Part shown: in pieces, positions 37,407 through 46,518 of the stretch
How the letters are laid out: every line of letters begins with the position of its first letter
Numbering within the stretch: the first letter of the stretch is position 1
Source of the DNA: an uncultured Sphingomonas sp.
GTDB lineage: Bacteria; Pseudomonadota; Alphaproteobacteria; Sphingomonadales; Sphingomonadaceae
Assembly: GCF_913774285.1 (NCBI RefSeq)
Contig: NZ_CAJYHX010000034.1
Span: forward strand, 23,160-87,159
Direction of reading: 5' to 3'
Length of the DNA: 64,000 nt
Translations under genes and position numbers: made by a program
The notes under the pieces: model-generated
The model's input: only the letters and a program-made list of their open reading frames with translations
The model's database searches: none
What the model was told of the DNA's origin: nothing

Positions 37407-38794
37407 GCAACGACCGATTGCGGATCGAATGCCCCGCTAGGGAACTGGTGCGCCGTCTTGTCCCAGCGCAGCGGGCCGCCTGCGAGCAGACCGACATAGA
37501 TCCACAGCGCCCGCCGCGCGGCGAGCAGCCCGATAATGTTGCCGACCACCATCCGGGGCACGGCCCAGCACCCCTCACGCCACCCATGAAGATGCGTGAC
37601 CAGCGCGGTGCGCATCACCAGCCGCCAGCCGAGCAGCAGCAGGTTGAGCGCCACCAGCCGCTCGAGCACGCGATCCTGGACCGGCGCCGGGCTACCCGTC
37701 AGCGCATGGCACGCCACCGAGAGCCCCCAGCAGACCAGCGCGGCATAGGCGATGGCGAGTACCGGCATCGCCAGCGTCACCCGCCGATCGCGCATCCGCA
37801 TCCAGTGATCGCCGAGGTCCCAGGGGCGTGCCCAGCCCGTGCGATCCCATCCGGCCAGCGCGATACCCGCCATCCAGCGCGCCTTTTGCCGTACCGCCGC
37901 CGATATCGTAGCCGGAAAATAGGCGCGAACGGCCACCGGCGGCCCACCCGGGCGTTCGGGCACGCGGACGAAGGCGCAGCGCGTGCCCAGCGCCCGCAGG
38001 CTGAGGCCGAGTTCGTAATCCTCTGTGAGGCTCGTCGCATCGAAGGGCATCCCGCGCACCTCGGCGATCCGGCGCAGCACGTCGCAGCGGATGGCGCAGC
38101 CTACCCCGGCGAGCGGTAGGCCGGCCCCCAGCATCTGCCGCACCAGCAGCGTCGCGCCGTGCGACTGGGCGAACTCGTCGAGATAGTGCCCGGAGACGAG
38201 CCGCGACCCCGGCTGGCAGAGCGGCGTGACAGGCAGCTGAACGGCGCCGTGCGTGCCAATCCAGCCGGCATAGACGGCGAGTTCCTGCGGGTGCACCACA
38301 TCTTCCGCGTCGTGCAGCACCACCGCCGTAAAGTCATTCCCCTCAGCAGCCTCGTCGCGCTCCAGCGCGGCCCATAGCGCATTGAGGCAATCCGCCTTGG
38401 TCGTCGGGCCGGGACGCGCCCCTATCACCAGTCGTACGCGCGAGGAGTCCGCCTCCAGGGAGAGCACCGCCGCGATGGTTGCCGGATCGTTGGGATAGGT
38501 GCCCACATAGATGCGGTACGGGCCGTCACCCCATCGGCAGATCATCGACCGCAACATGGGCGCGATCACCGCCGATTCGTCCCAGGCCGGCACGAAGACA
38601 GCGAAGCGTTGTTCCGCTAGCGTGCCCGGCCTTCCGCCAGTCAGCTGCCGCCTTCCCGTACGTCCTGCGATACTAGCAAAAAGAAAAAGTGCATCGATGA
38701 TGCAATCGTCCACACCACCGATGGCAAGAAATATCGCCGCGAATAAGGTAAGTTCGCGCGTGGCAGCATCAAGGATACTCAGTGCCATCAGCAT
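37403..38794 (-). CDS. NfrB-like membrane glycosyltransferase (family 2)
   Basis: FAVFVPAWDESAVIAPML, VLHDAEDVVHPQELAVY, TSLTEDYELGLSLRALG, RQKARWMAGIAL; TM helices at both ends. Confidence 0.82.
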   Translation of the reverse strand: MLMALSILDAATRELTLFAAIFLAIGGVDDCIIDALFLFASIAGRTGRRQLTGGRPGTLAEQRFAVFVPAWDESAVIAPMLRSMICRWGDGPYRIYVGTYPNDPATIAAVLSLEADSSRVRLVIGARPGPTTKADCLNALWAALERDEAAEGNDFTAVVLHDAEDVVHPQELAVYAGWIGTHGAVQLPVTPLCQPGSRLVSGHYLDEFAQSHGATLLVRQMLGAGLPLAGVGCAIRCDVLRRIAEVRGMPFDATSLTEDYELGLSLRALGTRCAFVRVPERPGGPPVAVRAYFPATISAAVRQKARWMAGIALAGWDRTGWARPWDLGDHWMRMRDRRVTLAMPVLAIAYAALVCWGLSVACHALTGSPAPVQDRVLERLVALNLLLLGWRLVMRTALVTHLHGWREGCWAVPRMVVGNIIGLLAARRALWIYVGLLAGGPLRWDKTAHQFPSGAFDPQSVVA

Positions 38795-39025
38795 TCCCCC
38801 CCGGGCGATGCATCCGAATCGGACGTCAGCATGTTTGCGAGGAAATGCAGCCAGAGCAACCCGAACGTTTCAGGAACCGGCAAAGGAATGGCGCAAACCC
38901 TTCTTCGGCAATCGAATTTGCCCAAAGAACGGCACCAATTCGGTTGTATCTCTTCTGGGAACCTAAAGGCGCGCGCGACGTTCTGCTGGCGCAACAGATC
39001 CCTTGGATAACCCGCAACCTGAAAC

Positions 39026-39062
39026 CGGCCGCATCGACAGAATCGATGCGGCCGTTTTTTTT
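39026..39062 (+). terminator. Rho-independent terminator (plus-strand orientation)
   Basis: CGGCCGCATCGA-cagaa-TCGATGCGGCCG (12-bp perfect stem) followed by 8 T. Confidence 0.85.
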
Positions 39063-39063
39063 G

Positions 39064-39585
39064 TTACCAGTAGAAGCCCGGCACCACCCGAATTACGGTG
39101 CCCCGCCGCGTATCGACGAGCAGGACGTCGTTATAGTGGCGCACCCAGCTCTGGTAGAGACCCGGGCGCGGCAGGTGGTAGCGCCAGGGATCGCCGATCA
39201 CGTAGCGCTGCCCATAATAAACCGGGCCGATCCGTGCGCCGGGCTGGAACCGATAATAGCGGAACGGCGCCCGCCATTCGCCGCGCGCATAGAGGCCGCG
39301 GTTGCGGTCGCGCCAAGCGCGCCAGTCATTCTCGGCCCAGCGGCGGTCGCGATCGCGCAGGTCCTCGCGATATTCGCGGTGCGCCTCGCGCAGGTCGCGA
39401 CGTTCCTCGTGGATGCGGCGCGGATCGCCCGACCATTGCGCACGGCGCAGGTCGCGCTCGGCGTCGCGAATGTCGCGGCGGTCCTCGCGCAGCTCGGCGC
39501 GCGACTGCGCCATCGCGCTCGCTGGCACCAGCAGCGCGGGCGCCGCGATCGCCGTCAGCAGGGCGATGGGAACGAGCTTCGTCAT
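39064..39585 (-). CDS. RcnB-family (Ni/Co homeostasis-like) periplasmic protein
   Basis: Signal peptide then Arg/Asp-rich coiled region (RAELREDRRDIRDAERDLRRAQ...), C-terminal PGLYQSWVRHYNDVLLVDTRRGTVIRVVPGFYW. Confidence 0.82.
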   Translation of the reverse strand: MTKLVPIALLTAIAAPALLVPASAMAQSRAELREDRRDIRDAERDLRRAQWSGDPRRIHEERRDLREAHREYREDLRDRDRRWAENDWRAWRDRNRGLYARGEWRAPFRYYRFQPGARIGPVYYGQRYVIGDPWRYHLPRPGLYQSWVRHYNDVLLVDTRRGTVIRVVPGFYW

Positions 39586-39697
39586 ATGCTTCTCCATCCT
39601 GATCGAACCCGCCGGCCCGAAGGCCGGCTTGTCAGGATCTATGAACAAGCATCGCTGAACGTTGCGCGAACGGTCCGGTCAGCCGCGGGAAAGAAAC

Positions 39698-40174
39698 CTA
39701 CGGGCCGGTATTGCCGCCGCCGCCGGCGCCAGCCCCCGGCGCGCCGACCGTGCCGATATTGCCAAACAGATCGGAGAAGAAGCTGCGGCGACGCCCCAGA
39801 GTCGGCGTCGTCTTGCCATAGGGGTCGATCGCGGCGGCAAGCTCGACGCCGGTCTGGTCGATGGCGGTGACGTTGCCGGCTTGGTCGAAGCGGATGCGCA
39901 GCGTCGTCTGGCTCTTCACCTTCGGATTGCGGAAGGCGAAGTTGCTGCTGTCGCGCGAGACGTAGAACCACTCGCCTTCGTTGAACTGGCTGGTGAAGCT
40001 GGGGTGGCCCAGAGTCTGCATCACCGAGTCGCGCGTATCGATGCCCGGCTGCACCGAGGCGACCAGGTCGTGATCGACGACATAGCCCTGATGCGTCCGC
40101 ACCGGCGTACAGGCGGTGGTGCCGAGCACGACCAACAACGCGGCGGTGCCGAGCGTGCGAACGGGAAGCGACAT
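39698..40174 (-). CDS. bamE: Outer membrane protein assembly factor BamE
   Basis: Lipobox-like TACTPV, QPGIDTRDSVMQTLGHPSFTSQFNEGEWFYVSRD (SmpA/OmlA domain). Confidence 0.88.
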   Translation of the reverse strand: MSLPVRTLGTAALLVVLGTTACTPVRTHQGYVVDHDLVASVQPGIDTRDSVMQTLGHPSFTSQFNEGEWFYVSRDSSNFAFRNPKVKSQTTLRIRFDQAGNVTAIDQTGVELAAAIDPYGKTTPTLGRRRSFFSDLFGNIGTVGAPGAGAGGGGNTGP

Positions 40175-40290
40175 CAGGATCTCCAGGCAAACACGAGCGG
40201 CCCCCGGATTGCATCGCGGGCCGAAGGCCTCAATATGCGGCAAAATGCGGCCAAACAAGGTCGCACCCAAGGAAGGCACGAACAACGGCG

Positions 40291-40803
40291 ATGCGAATGC
40301 TCCAGCGGCTCTTCGGCAAGCCCGATCGCGGCACGGCCCCGCAACTCTATGCGGGCGTCGTCGCGCGCGGCCGCGCGCCACACTGGTACACCCACGGCGC
40401 GGTGCCGGACACGGTCGACGGCCGCTTTGACATGATCGCGGCGGTGCTGTGCATGGTGCTGCTCCGGCTGGAGGAAGAGCCGGCCGGCATCCCCACCAGC
40501 ACCGCAGTGGCGGAATGCTTCATCGACGACATGGACGGCCAGCTGCGCGAGATAGGCATCGGCGACATCATCGTCGGCAAGCATGTCGGCCGGATGATGG
40601 GCATGCTCGGGGGCCGGCTTGGCGCCTATCGCAGCGGGCTGGCGGAGGGCGACCTCGGCCCCGCGCTGGTCCGCAACCTTTATCGCGGCGAGGCCCCAGC
40701 ACCCGCTGCCCTCACCCATGTCGGGGCGCGGCTGCGCGCCTTTCGCGATGCGCTGGCGGCACTGCCGCTGGCGCGTGTAATCGCAGGAGAGCTTCCCGAA
40801 TGA
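40291..40803 (+). CDS. Ubiquinol-cytochrome c chaperone family protein
   Basis: LYAGVVARGRAPHWYTHGAVPDTVDGRFDMIAAVLCMVLLRLEE...FIDDMDGQLREIGIGDIIVGKHVGRMMGMLGGR. Confidence 0.9.
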   Translation: MRMLQRLFGKPDRGTAPQLYAGVVARGRAPHWYTHGAVPDTVDGRFDMIAAVLCMVLLRLEEEPAGIPTSTAVAECFIDDMDGQLREIGIGDIIVGKHVGRMMGMLGGRLGAYRSGLAEGDLGPALVRNLYRGEAPAPAALTHVGARLRAFRDALAALPLARVIAGELPE

Positions 40804-41327
40804 CCGACCCAGAATTTTCTCGCCCCCATCGCCTCGACCAGATCGGCGCCGGCGAAAGCGACGTTCAGATTGCCGCCGACGAGGCCGAGCGCGCCGCGCT
40901 CAGCACCCGCTTCGGGCTCAAGGCGATCGAGAAGCTGGAGGCCGTCTATCATCTGCGCCGCGATGCGCAGGGCGTGGTCGCGCGCGGGCACCTCTCGGCG
41001 CGGCTGACGCAAGCCTGCGTCGTAACCGGCGATCCGCTGCCCGCCAAGGTGGAGCAGGATTTCGCGATCCGCTTCGTGCCCGAGCCGACCACGACCGGCG
41101 AGGACGAAGTGGAGCTGACCGAGGACGAGTGCGACACCGTCTTCTATTCGGGCGGCACGATCGACCTGGGCGAAGCCGCGGCGGAGACGATGGCGCTCGA
41201 ACTCGACCCCTATCCGCGCAGCCCCCGCGCCGCCGACGTGCTGCGCGAAGCCGGGGTGAAGAGCGAGGAAGAAGCCGGGCCGACCAAGGCGCTGGCGGGC
41301 CTCAAGGATCTGCTCGCGAAGAAATGA
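40800..41327 (+). CDS. DUF177 (YceD-like) domain-containing protein
   Basis: ATGA overlap with the upstream gene; LSARLTQACVVTGDPLPAKVEQDFAIRFVPE and ELDPYPRSP motif. Confidence 0.88.
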   Translation: MTDPEFSRPHRLDQIGAGESDVQIAADEAERAALSTRFGLKAIEKLEAVYHLRRDAQGVVARGHLSARLTQACVVTGDPLPAKVEQDFAIRFVPEPTTTGEDEVELTEDECDTVFYSGGTIDLGEAAAETMALELDPYPRSPRAADVLREAGVKSEEEAGPTKALAGLKDLLAKK

Positions 41328-41781
41328 GCCGGTGCGGGCGGGTGGCGAACAGCCCGCCCGCCACCAGCAGCCCGGTCGCCAGCACCACCAGCGACCCCGC
41401 GGCGAACGACTCGCCGCGGACGACGAAATGGCCGATCGGCGTGCGCCAGTCGCGCAGCCCTGCCCAATAGGAAAGCACCAGCAGGCCGCGCAGGACGAAC
41501 AACAAGGCGAGCAGTGCCAGGATCAAGCGATGCACGGTCGTGCGCGCGGGCATCCGGCACGCGACAGCAAAGCCTAGCAGCACGACAGCAATCCCCAGCG
41601 TGCCAGCCAGCGCCGGCCAGCTTCCCGCCATCCGCGACGCGACGGTCGATCGCGGTGCGCCGAGCCACGCCATCCAGGCAGGACCACCTGCATAGGCGAG
41701 GACATGGGCTGCGGCCCCTGCAACCAGCCCTGCGCTCGCAAGCCGAAAAGGCAGGCGCGCGGAAGCCTCCGTATTGTTCAT
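41302..41781 (-). CDS. Hypothetical multi-TM membrane protein
   Basis: 160-163 aa with four hydrophobic segments; 3' end overlaps the DUF177 gene convergently by 26 bp. Confidence 0.65.
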   Translation of the reverse strand: MNNTEASARLPFRLASAGLVAGAAAHVLAYAGGPAWMAWLGAPRSTVASRMAGSWPALAGTLGIAVVLLGFAVACRMPARTTVHRLILALLALLFVLRGLLVLSYWAGLRDWRTPIGHFVVRGESFAAGSLVVLATGLLVAGGLFATRPHRLISSRADP

Positions 41782-41819
41782 GTAATACACACTAGCCGCT
41801 CGCGGTGGCTTCGCAAGCC

Positions 41820-42464
41820 TTAGCGGCCGATCCCCTGCGCCAGAAGCTGCGCGACCACGTCGGCAATCGCCTCAGGCGGCGTGCCTTCGTCCCACACGCT
41901 GTAGCGCAGGCCGAGAAACACGTTCATCCCCATGATCGCCCAGGCGTGGATCTCGCCGACATCATCACGCACCTCGCCGCGCTCGGCGGCGGCGCGGAGG
42001 CGGGCGGCGATGCGATCGGCGGTGCTCGCATAATGGTGGCGGAAGCTGGCGGGGTCGACGAACTCGGCCTCGTCGACGATCCGGTAGATTTCCTTATGCT
42101 CGCGCGCGAAGCGGATGAAGGCGAGCAGCGCCGCGCGTTCGGCATCGATCTGATCGCGCGCGCCGCGCAGCGCCGGGCCGACATGCTCGCGCACCTGATC
42201 GCTCATGTCGCGAACGAGCGCGCGGAACACCGCGTCCTTCGAGTCGAAATAGGTGTAGAAGCTGCCCAGCGCGACGCCCGCACGCCGCGTGATCCCGCTG
42301 ATCGAGCCTTCGTGGAAGCCCTTCTCCCCGAATTCCGCCGCGGCGGCGTCGAGGATTGCGCGCAGCGTCCGGCGGCCGCGCTCGGTGCGCGGCACCTTGG
42401 CGTCGCTCGCCGCTTCGCCGCCTTCCGGCATGGAAGTGGCTGAAATGCCACGTTCGCCTGCCAT
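41820..42464 (-). CDS. TetR/AcrR-family transcriptional regulator
   Basis: RRTLRAILDAAAAEFGEKGFHEGSISGITRRAGVALGSFYTYFDSKDAVFRAL; ATG 42464 preceded by ggaggcggagc. Confidence 0.92.
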   Translation of the reverse strand: MAGERGISATSMPEGGEAASDAKVPRTERGRRTLRAILDAAAAEFGEKGFHEGSISGITRRAGVALGSFYTYFDSKDAVFRALVRDMSDQVREHVGPALRGARDQIDAERAALLAFIRFAREHKEIYRIVDEAEFVDPASFRHHYASTADRIAARLRAAAERGEVRDDVGEIHAWAIMGMNVFLGLRYSVWDEGTPPEAIADVVAQLLAQGIGR

Positions 42465-42491
42465 GCTCCGCCTCCCCTTCACATCCCAAGT

Positions 42492-42512
42492 TGAAACCCG
42501 GTTCAGGTTTCA
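42492..42512. promoter_or_regulatory. Putative TetR operator palindrome
   Basis: TGAAACC-cggttca-GGTTTCA: perfect 7-bp arms with overlapping internal TGAA..TTCA repeat, between divergent tetR and TonB receptor. Confidence 0.6.
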
Positions 42513-42577
42513 GTATAGCGTCCCGCAACGGCTTACAACCCGCGTTCAAAGATGGGTTGCACCAGGGGAGGATTACC

Positions 42578-44911
42578 ATGTCACGGCACGATTCCGTTCG
42601 TATTGTCCTGCTCGCGAGCGCCGCGCTGCTCGCCGCCACGCCCGCCTTCGCCCAGGACAGCGAAGCTGCCGGCCAGACCGCAGAGGCCGCGCAGCAACAG
42701 CAGGACGGCGAGATCATCGTCACCGCCCGCCGCCGCGCGGAGAGCCTGATCGACGTGCCGATCGCCGTCACCGCGATCAGCGGCGCGCAGCTCAATGCCC
42801 AGGGTGCGCTCGACATCACCGACATCGCCCAATCCGCTCCGAACGTATCGCTCGAGGTGTCGCGCGGCACCAACAACACGCTGTCCGCCTTCATCCGCGG
42901 CGTCGGCCAGCAGGATCCAGTCGCTGGGTTCGAGGCGGGCGTTGGGCTCTATCTCGACGACGTGTACCTCAACCGGCCGCAGGCGGCGGTGCTCGACATC
43001 TATGACGTCGAGCGGATCGAGGTGCTGCGCGGGCCACAGGGCACGCTCTATGGCCGCAACACGATCGGCGGTGCGGTGAAATACGTCACCAAGCGGATCG
43101 GCGCCGACCCGACGCTGCAGCTGCGCGGCAGCTATGGCTCGTACAATCAGGCCGATCTGGTGGTGAGCGCCAGCGCGCCGATCGGCGACACCGGGCTCAA
43201 GATCGGTGCAGCCGGCGCGCGGCTGAGCCGTGGCGGCTTCGGCACCAACCTGACCACCGGCCAGGACAATTACAACAAGGACCTGTGGGCCGCGCGCGGC
43301 ACGGTGGAATATGAGCCTAGCAGCAGCGCCTTCTTCCGCGTCTCGGGCGACTATACGCATGACAAGAGCAACAGCCGTGGCGGCCACCGGCTGATCCCGG
43401 GCATCGTCAGCGGCACGCCGGTGCTGGCCGACGTGTTCGATTCGCAAGGCGGCCTCGTCACCCCGCGGCAGGACGTGAAGGCCTGGGGCGTGACCGGCCT
43501 CGCCGAGCTGCGCCCCGCGACGTGGCTGACCTTCCGCTCGATCACCGCCTATCGCAAGGACGACAGCGCCACGCCGATCGACTTCGACGCGCTGCCGGCG
43601 GTGCAGGTCGACGTGCCCGCCTTCTACAACAACAAGCAGTTCAGCCAGGAAGCGCAGCTGCTGGTGGATACCGGCGGGCTCTCGGGCCTGCTCGGCGTCT
43701 ATTATCTCGATGCCAAGGCCCGCACCGTGTTCGACGTACGCCTGCCCGGCGGGGTGACTGCACTGACCTTCGGCGACGTGAAGACCGATACCGTCGCGGT
43801 GTTCGGCGACTTCACCTACGACCTCACGCCGATGTTCAGCATCTCGGCGGGCGGGCGCTACACCTGGGACCAGCGCCAGTCGCGCGTGCTGCGCCAGACC
43901 TATCTGGGCGGCGGCTCGCCCTATTTCGGCGGCGCGGGCGTGCTGGCCGCCACGACCTCGGACTTCCGCGGCAGCGCCGACTTCAAGAAGTTCACGCCCC
44001 GCGCCTCGATCAGCTTCAAGCCGAGCAAGGACCATACGCTCTACGCAAGCTGGTCGAAGGGCTTCAAGGGCGGCGGCTTCGATCCGCGCGGACAGACCAG
44101 CGCGTGCCGCACGCCGAGCGGCGCCACGTGCACACCGGCGCAGGTCTATGACTTCATGTCGTTCGACCCCGAGACGGTCAGCAGTTACGAGCTCGGCTAC
44201 AAGGCATCGCTGTTCGATCGCCGGCTGAGCTTCGCGCTCGCCGCCTTCCATGCCGATTACACCGACGTGCAGGTGCCGGGCTCGATCGGCACCACGATCA
44301 ACGGCCAGCAGACCTTCATCGGCATCACCACCAATGCCGGCAAGGCGCGGATGCGCGGCGTGGAGTTCGAGGGCAATCTGATCGCCGCGCGCGATCTGGT
44401 GACCCCGGGCGGAACGCTGAACCTCAACTGGTCGGTCGGCTATCTCGATGCCCGCTACAAGCGCTTCATCGATTCGCGCGGGATCGACGTCGCCAGCCGC
44501 CGCCGCATCCAGAACACGCCGGATTGGACGGCAAGCGGCACGATCGGCTATTCGGTGCCGGTTGGCAGCGACGGCCAGGTCGCGGCGAGCTTCACCGCCT
44601 CGTACCGCAGCGCTTCGCAGCAGTTCGAGCTGCGCACGCCGATGCTCGATCAGTCGGGCTTCACGCTGTTCGACGCGAACCTGAACTGGGACATCGACAA
44701 GCGGTTCTCGATCGGGGTGCATGGCCGCAACCTGTTCGACAAGCGCTACATCGTCTCCGGCTACAACTTTCTCGCGCAGAACTCCGACACGGGCGATTTC
44801 CTGCGCACACCGGCCGGCGCCTATGTGCCGACGCTGGGGACCGAAGGCGTGCTGACCGGCTATTACGGCAACCCGCGCCAGGTGTTCGTGACCGGGACGG
44901 TGAAGTTCTGA
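42578..44911 (+). CDS. TonB-dependent receptor
   Basis: Signal peptide, DGEIIVTARRRAESLIDVPIAVTAISGAQLNAQGALDITDIAQSAPNV plug, GPQGTLYGRNTIGGAVKYVT, C-terminal barrel ending VTGTVKF. Confidence 0.93.
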   Translation: MSRHDSVRIVLLASAALLAATPAFAQDSEAAGQTAEAAQQQQDGEIIVTARRRAESLIDVPIAVTAISGAQLNAQGALDITDIAQSAPNVSLEVSRGTNNTLSAFIRGVGQQDPVAGFEAGVGLYLDDVYLNRPQAAVLDIYDVERIEVLRGPQGTLYGRNTIGGAVKYVTKRIGADPTLQLRGSYGSYNQADLVVSASAPIGDTGLKIGAAGARLSRGGFGTNLTTGQDNYNKDLWAARGTVEYEPSSSAFFRVSGDYTHDKSNSRGGHRLIPGIVSGTPVLADVFDSQGGLVTPRQDVKAWGVTGLAELRPATWLTFRSITAYRKDDSATPIDFDALPAVQVDVPAFYNNKQFSQEAQLLVDTGGLSGLLGVYYLDAKARTVFDVRLPGGVTALTFGDVKTDTVAVFGDFTYDLTPMFSISAGGRYTWDQRQSRVLRQTYLGGGSPYFGGAGVLAATTSDFRGSADFKKFTPRASISFKPSKDHTLYASWSKGFKGGGFDPRGQTSACRTPSGATCTPAQVYDFMSFDPETVSSYELGYKASLFDRRLSFALAAFHADYTDVQVPGSIGTTINGQQTFIGITTNAGKARMRGVEFEGNLIAARDLVTPGGTLNLNWSVGYLDARYKRFIDSRGIDVASRRRIQNTPDWTASGTIGYSVPVGSDGQVAASFTASYRSASQQFELRTPMLDQSGFTLFDANLNWDIDKRFSIGVHGRNLFDKRYIVSGYNFLAQNSDTGDFLRTPAGAYVPTLGTEGVLTGYYGNPRQVFVTGTVKF

Positions 44912-44920
44912 GGCTCCCTG

Positions 44921-44945
44921 CCCCTTCCCCCGCGACGGGAAGGGG
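44921..44945. repeat. Inverted-repeat hairpin between TonB receptor and MFS genes
   Basis: ccccttccc-ccgcgac-gggaagggg, perfect 9-bp arms, no downstream T-run. Confidence 0.5.
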
Positions 44946-44959
44946 CGCTACCTGACTCG

Positions 44960-46237
44960 ATGAAAACCGGCCGAGGAGTGACCGTGCAGCCCAGCCCAAC
45001 CCGCCCCGCTGCCCCACGCGGCCTCGTCCTCGCGATGCTGCTGCTGGTCTATATCTTCAACTTCCTCGACCGGCAGATCCTCTCGATCCTCGCCCAGCCG
45101 GTAAAGGCGGACCTGGGGCTCGATGACGGGCAGCTCGGCATGCTGGGCGGCTTTGCCTTCGCACTGCTCTATTCCACCCTCGCCATCCCGCTGGCGATGC
45201 TCGCCGACCGCACCAGCCGCAGCTGGGTGATCGCCATCTCGCTCGGCGTGTGGAGCGCCTTCACCGCGCTGTGCGGCACGGCGCAGCATTTCACGAGCAT
45301 GTTCCTGTACCGGCTCGGCGTCGGCGTGGGCGAAGCGGGCGGCGTGGCGCCCAGCTATGCGCTGATCGCCGATGCCTATCCGGCCGAGCGCCGGTCGCGC
45401 GCGCTGTCGATCTATTCGCTCGGCATCCCGCTCGGCTCGGCGGGCGGGGCTCTGCTCGGCGGCTATATCGCGCAGAAGGTGGAGTGGCGGACCGCCTTTC
45501 TCGTCGTGGGGCTGCTCGGGCTGGCGATCACGGTGCCGTTCAAGCTGCTCGTCCGCGATCCCCCCCGCGCCGCGCCAGCCAAGGGCCAGGTACCGCTCTC
45601 CCGCGTGTTCGGCATCCTCGCCGCCAAGCCGAGCTTCTGGCTGCTCGCCTTCGGCGCGGCGGCGGGATCGATGTGCGGCTATGGCGTCGCCTTCTGGCTG
45701 CCGAGCCTGATCCTGCGCAGCTTCCGGCTCGACCTCGCCCAGGTCGGCCAGTTCTTCGGCGCACTTGCACTCACCGGCGGCGTGGCGGGCATCCTGCTCG
45801 GCGGCTGGCTGGGCGATCGGCTGGGCCGCCGCCACCGGAAGTGGTACGCGCTGGCGCCGGCCATCTGCTACGTCCTCGGCCTGCCGCTGTTCGTCGCCGG
45901 CGTGCTTGCGCACAGCTGGCAGGCAGCGTTCCTGCTGTTCCTCGTGCCGCAGGCGCTGGTCTATGTCTGGCTCGGGCCCGTGCTCACTGCCGTCCAGCAC
46001 CTGGTGCCGCCGCAGATGCGTGCCACCGCCTCGGCCTCGTTCCTGCTGATCAACAACCTGATCGGGCTCGGCATCGGCAGCTGGGTGATCGGCCTCCTCT
46101 CCAAGCAGCTGACCCCTGCGTACGGCGCCGCCGACGGTCTGCGCTACGCGATCGCGGCGGGGCTCGGCCTCTATCTCGTCGCCGGCCTGCTCATGGCGCT
46201 GGCGAGCCGGCGGCTGGCGGCGGACTGGGTCGAATAG
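44960..46237 (+). CDS. MFS transporter, spinster-like
   Basis: LLVYIFNFLDRQILSILAQPVKADLGLDDGQLGMLGGFAFALLYS, RLGVGVGEAGGVAPSYALIADAYP. Confidence 0.9.
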   Translation: MKTGRGVTVQPSPTRPAAPRGLVLAMLLLVYIFNFLDRQILSILAQPVKADLGLDDGQLGMLGGFAFALLYSTLAIPLAMLADRTSRSWVIAISLGVWSAFTALCGTAQHFTSMFLYRLGVGVGEAGGVAPSYALIADAYPAERRSRALSIYSLGIPLGSAGGALLGGYIAQKVEWRTAFLVVGLLGLAITVPFKLLVRDPPRAAPAKGQVPLSRVFGILAAKPSFWLLAFGAAAGSMCGYGVAFWLPSLILRSFRLDLAQVGQFFGALALTGGVAGILLGGWLGDRLGRRHRKWYALAPAICYVLGLPLFVAGVLAHSWQAAFLLFLVPQALVYVWLGPVLTAVQHLVPPQMRATASASFLLINNLIGLGIGSWVIGLLSKQLTPAYGAADGLRYAIAAGLGLYLVAGLLMALASRRLAADWVE

Positions 46238-46281
46238 CGGCGTGATTCCCGCTGCCGCATAGTTACTTCTATAATAACCAC

Positions 46282-46518
46282 ATGAGCTATACCCCGACCG
46301 ACCTCGTCAAAGCCGAGAAGAATGTGGTGCTCGCCGAGCGTCACATTGCCGCCCAGCAGGAAGTCCTCGCCATGATGCGTGCCGCCGGCACCGACACCAG
46401 CGGCGCCGAGGAGCTGCTCGCCAAGTTCGAAGCCGATCTCGGCCGCGCCGAACGCATCCGCGACTGGATCGCCAGCGGCCTCGGCGAGCGTGGCCGGGAA
46501 CAGCGCGCGGCGGCCTGA
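46282..46518 (+). CDS. Hypothetical 78-aa helical protein
   Basis: Short ORF with coherent amphipathic composition (YTPTDLVKAEKNVVLAERHIAAQQEVLAMM...), in a gap between annotated genes. Confidence 0.55.
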   Translation: MSYTPTDLVKAEKNVVLAERHIAAQQEVLAMMRAAGTDTSGAEELLAKFEADLGRAERIRDWIASGLGERGREQRAAA

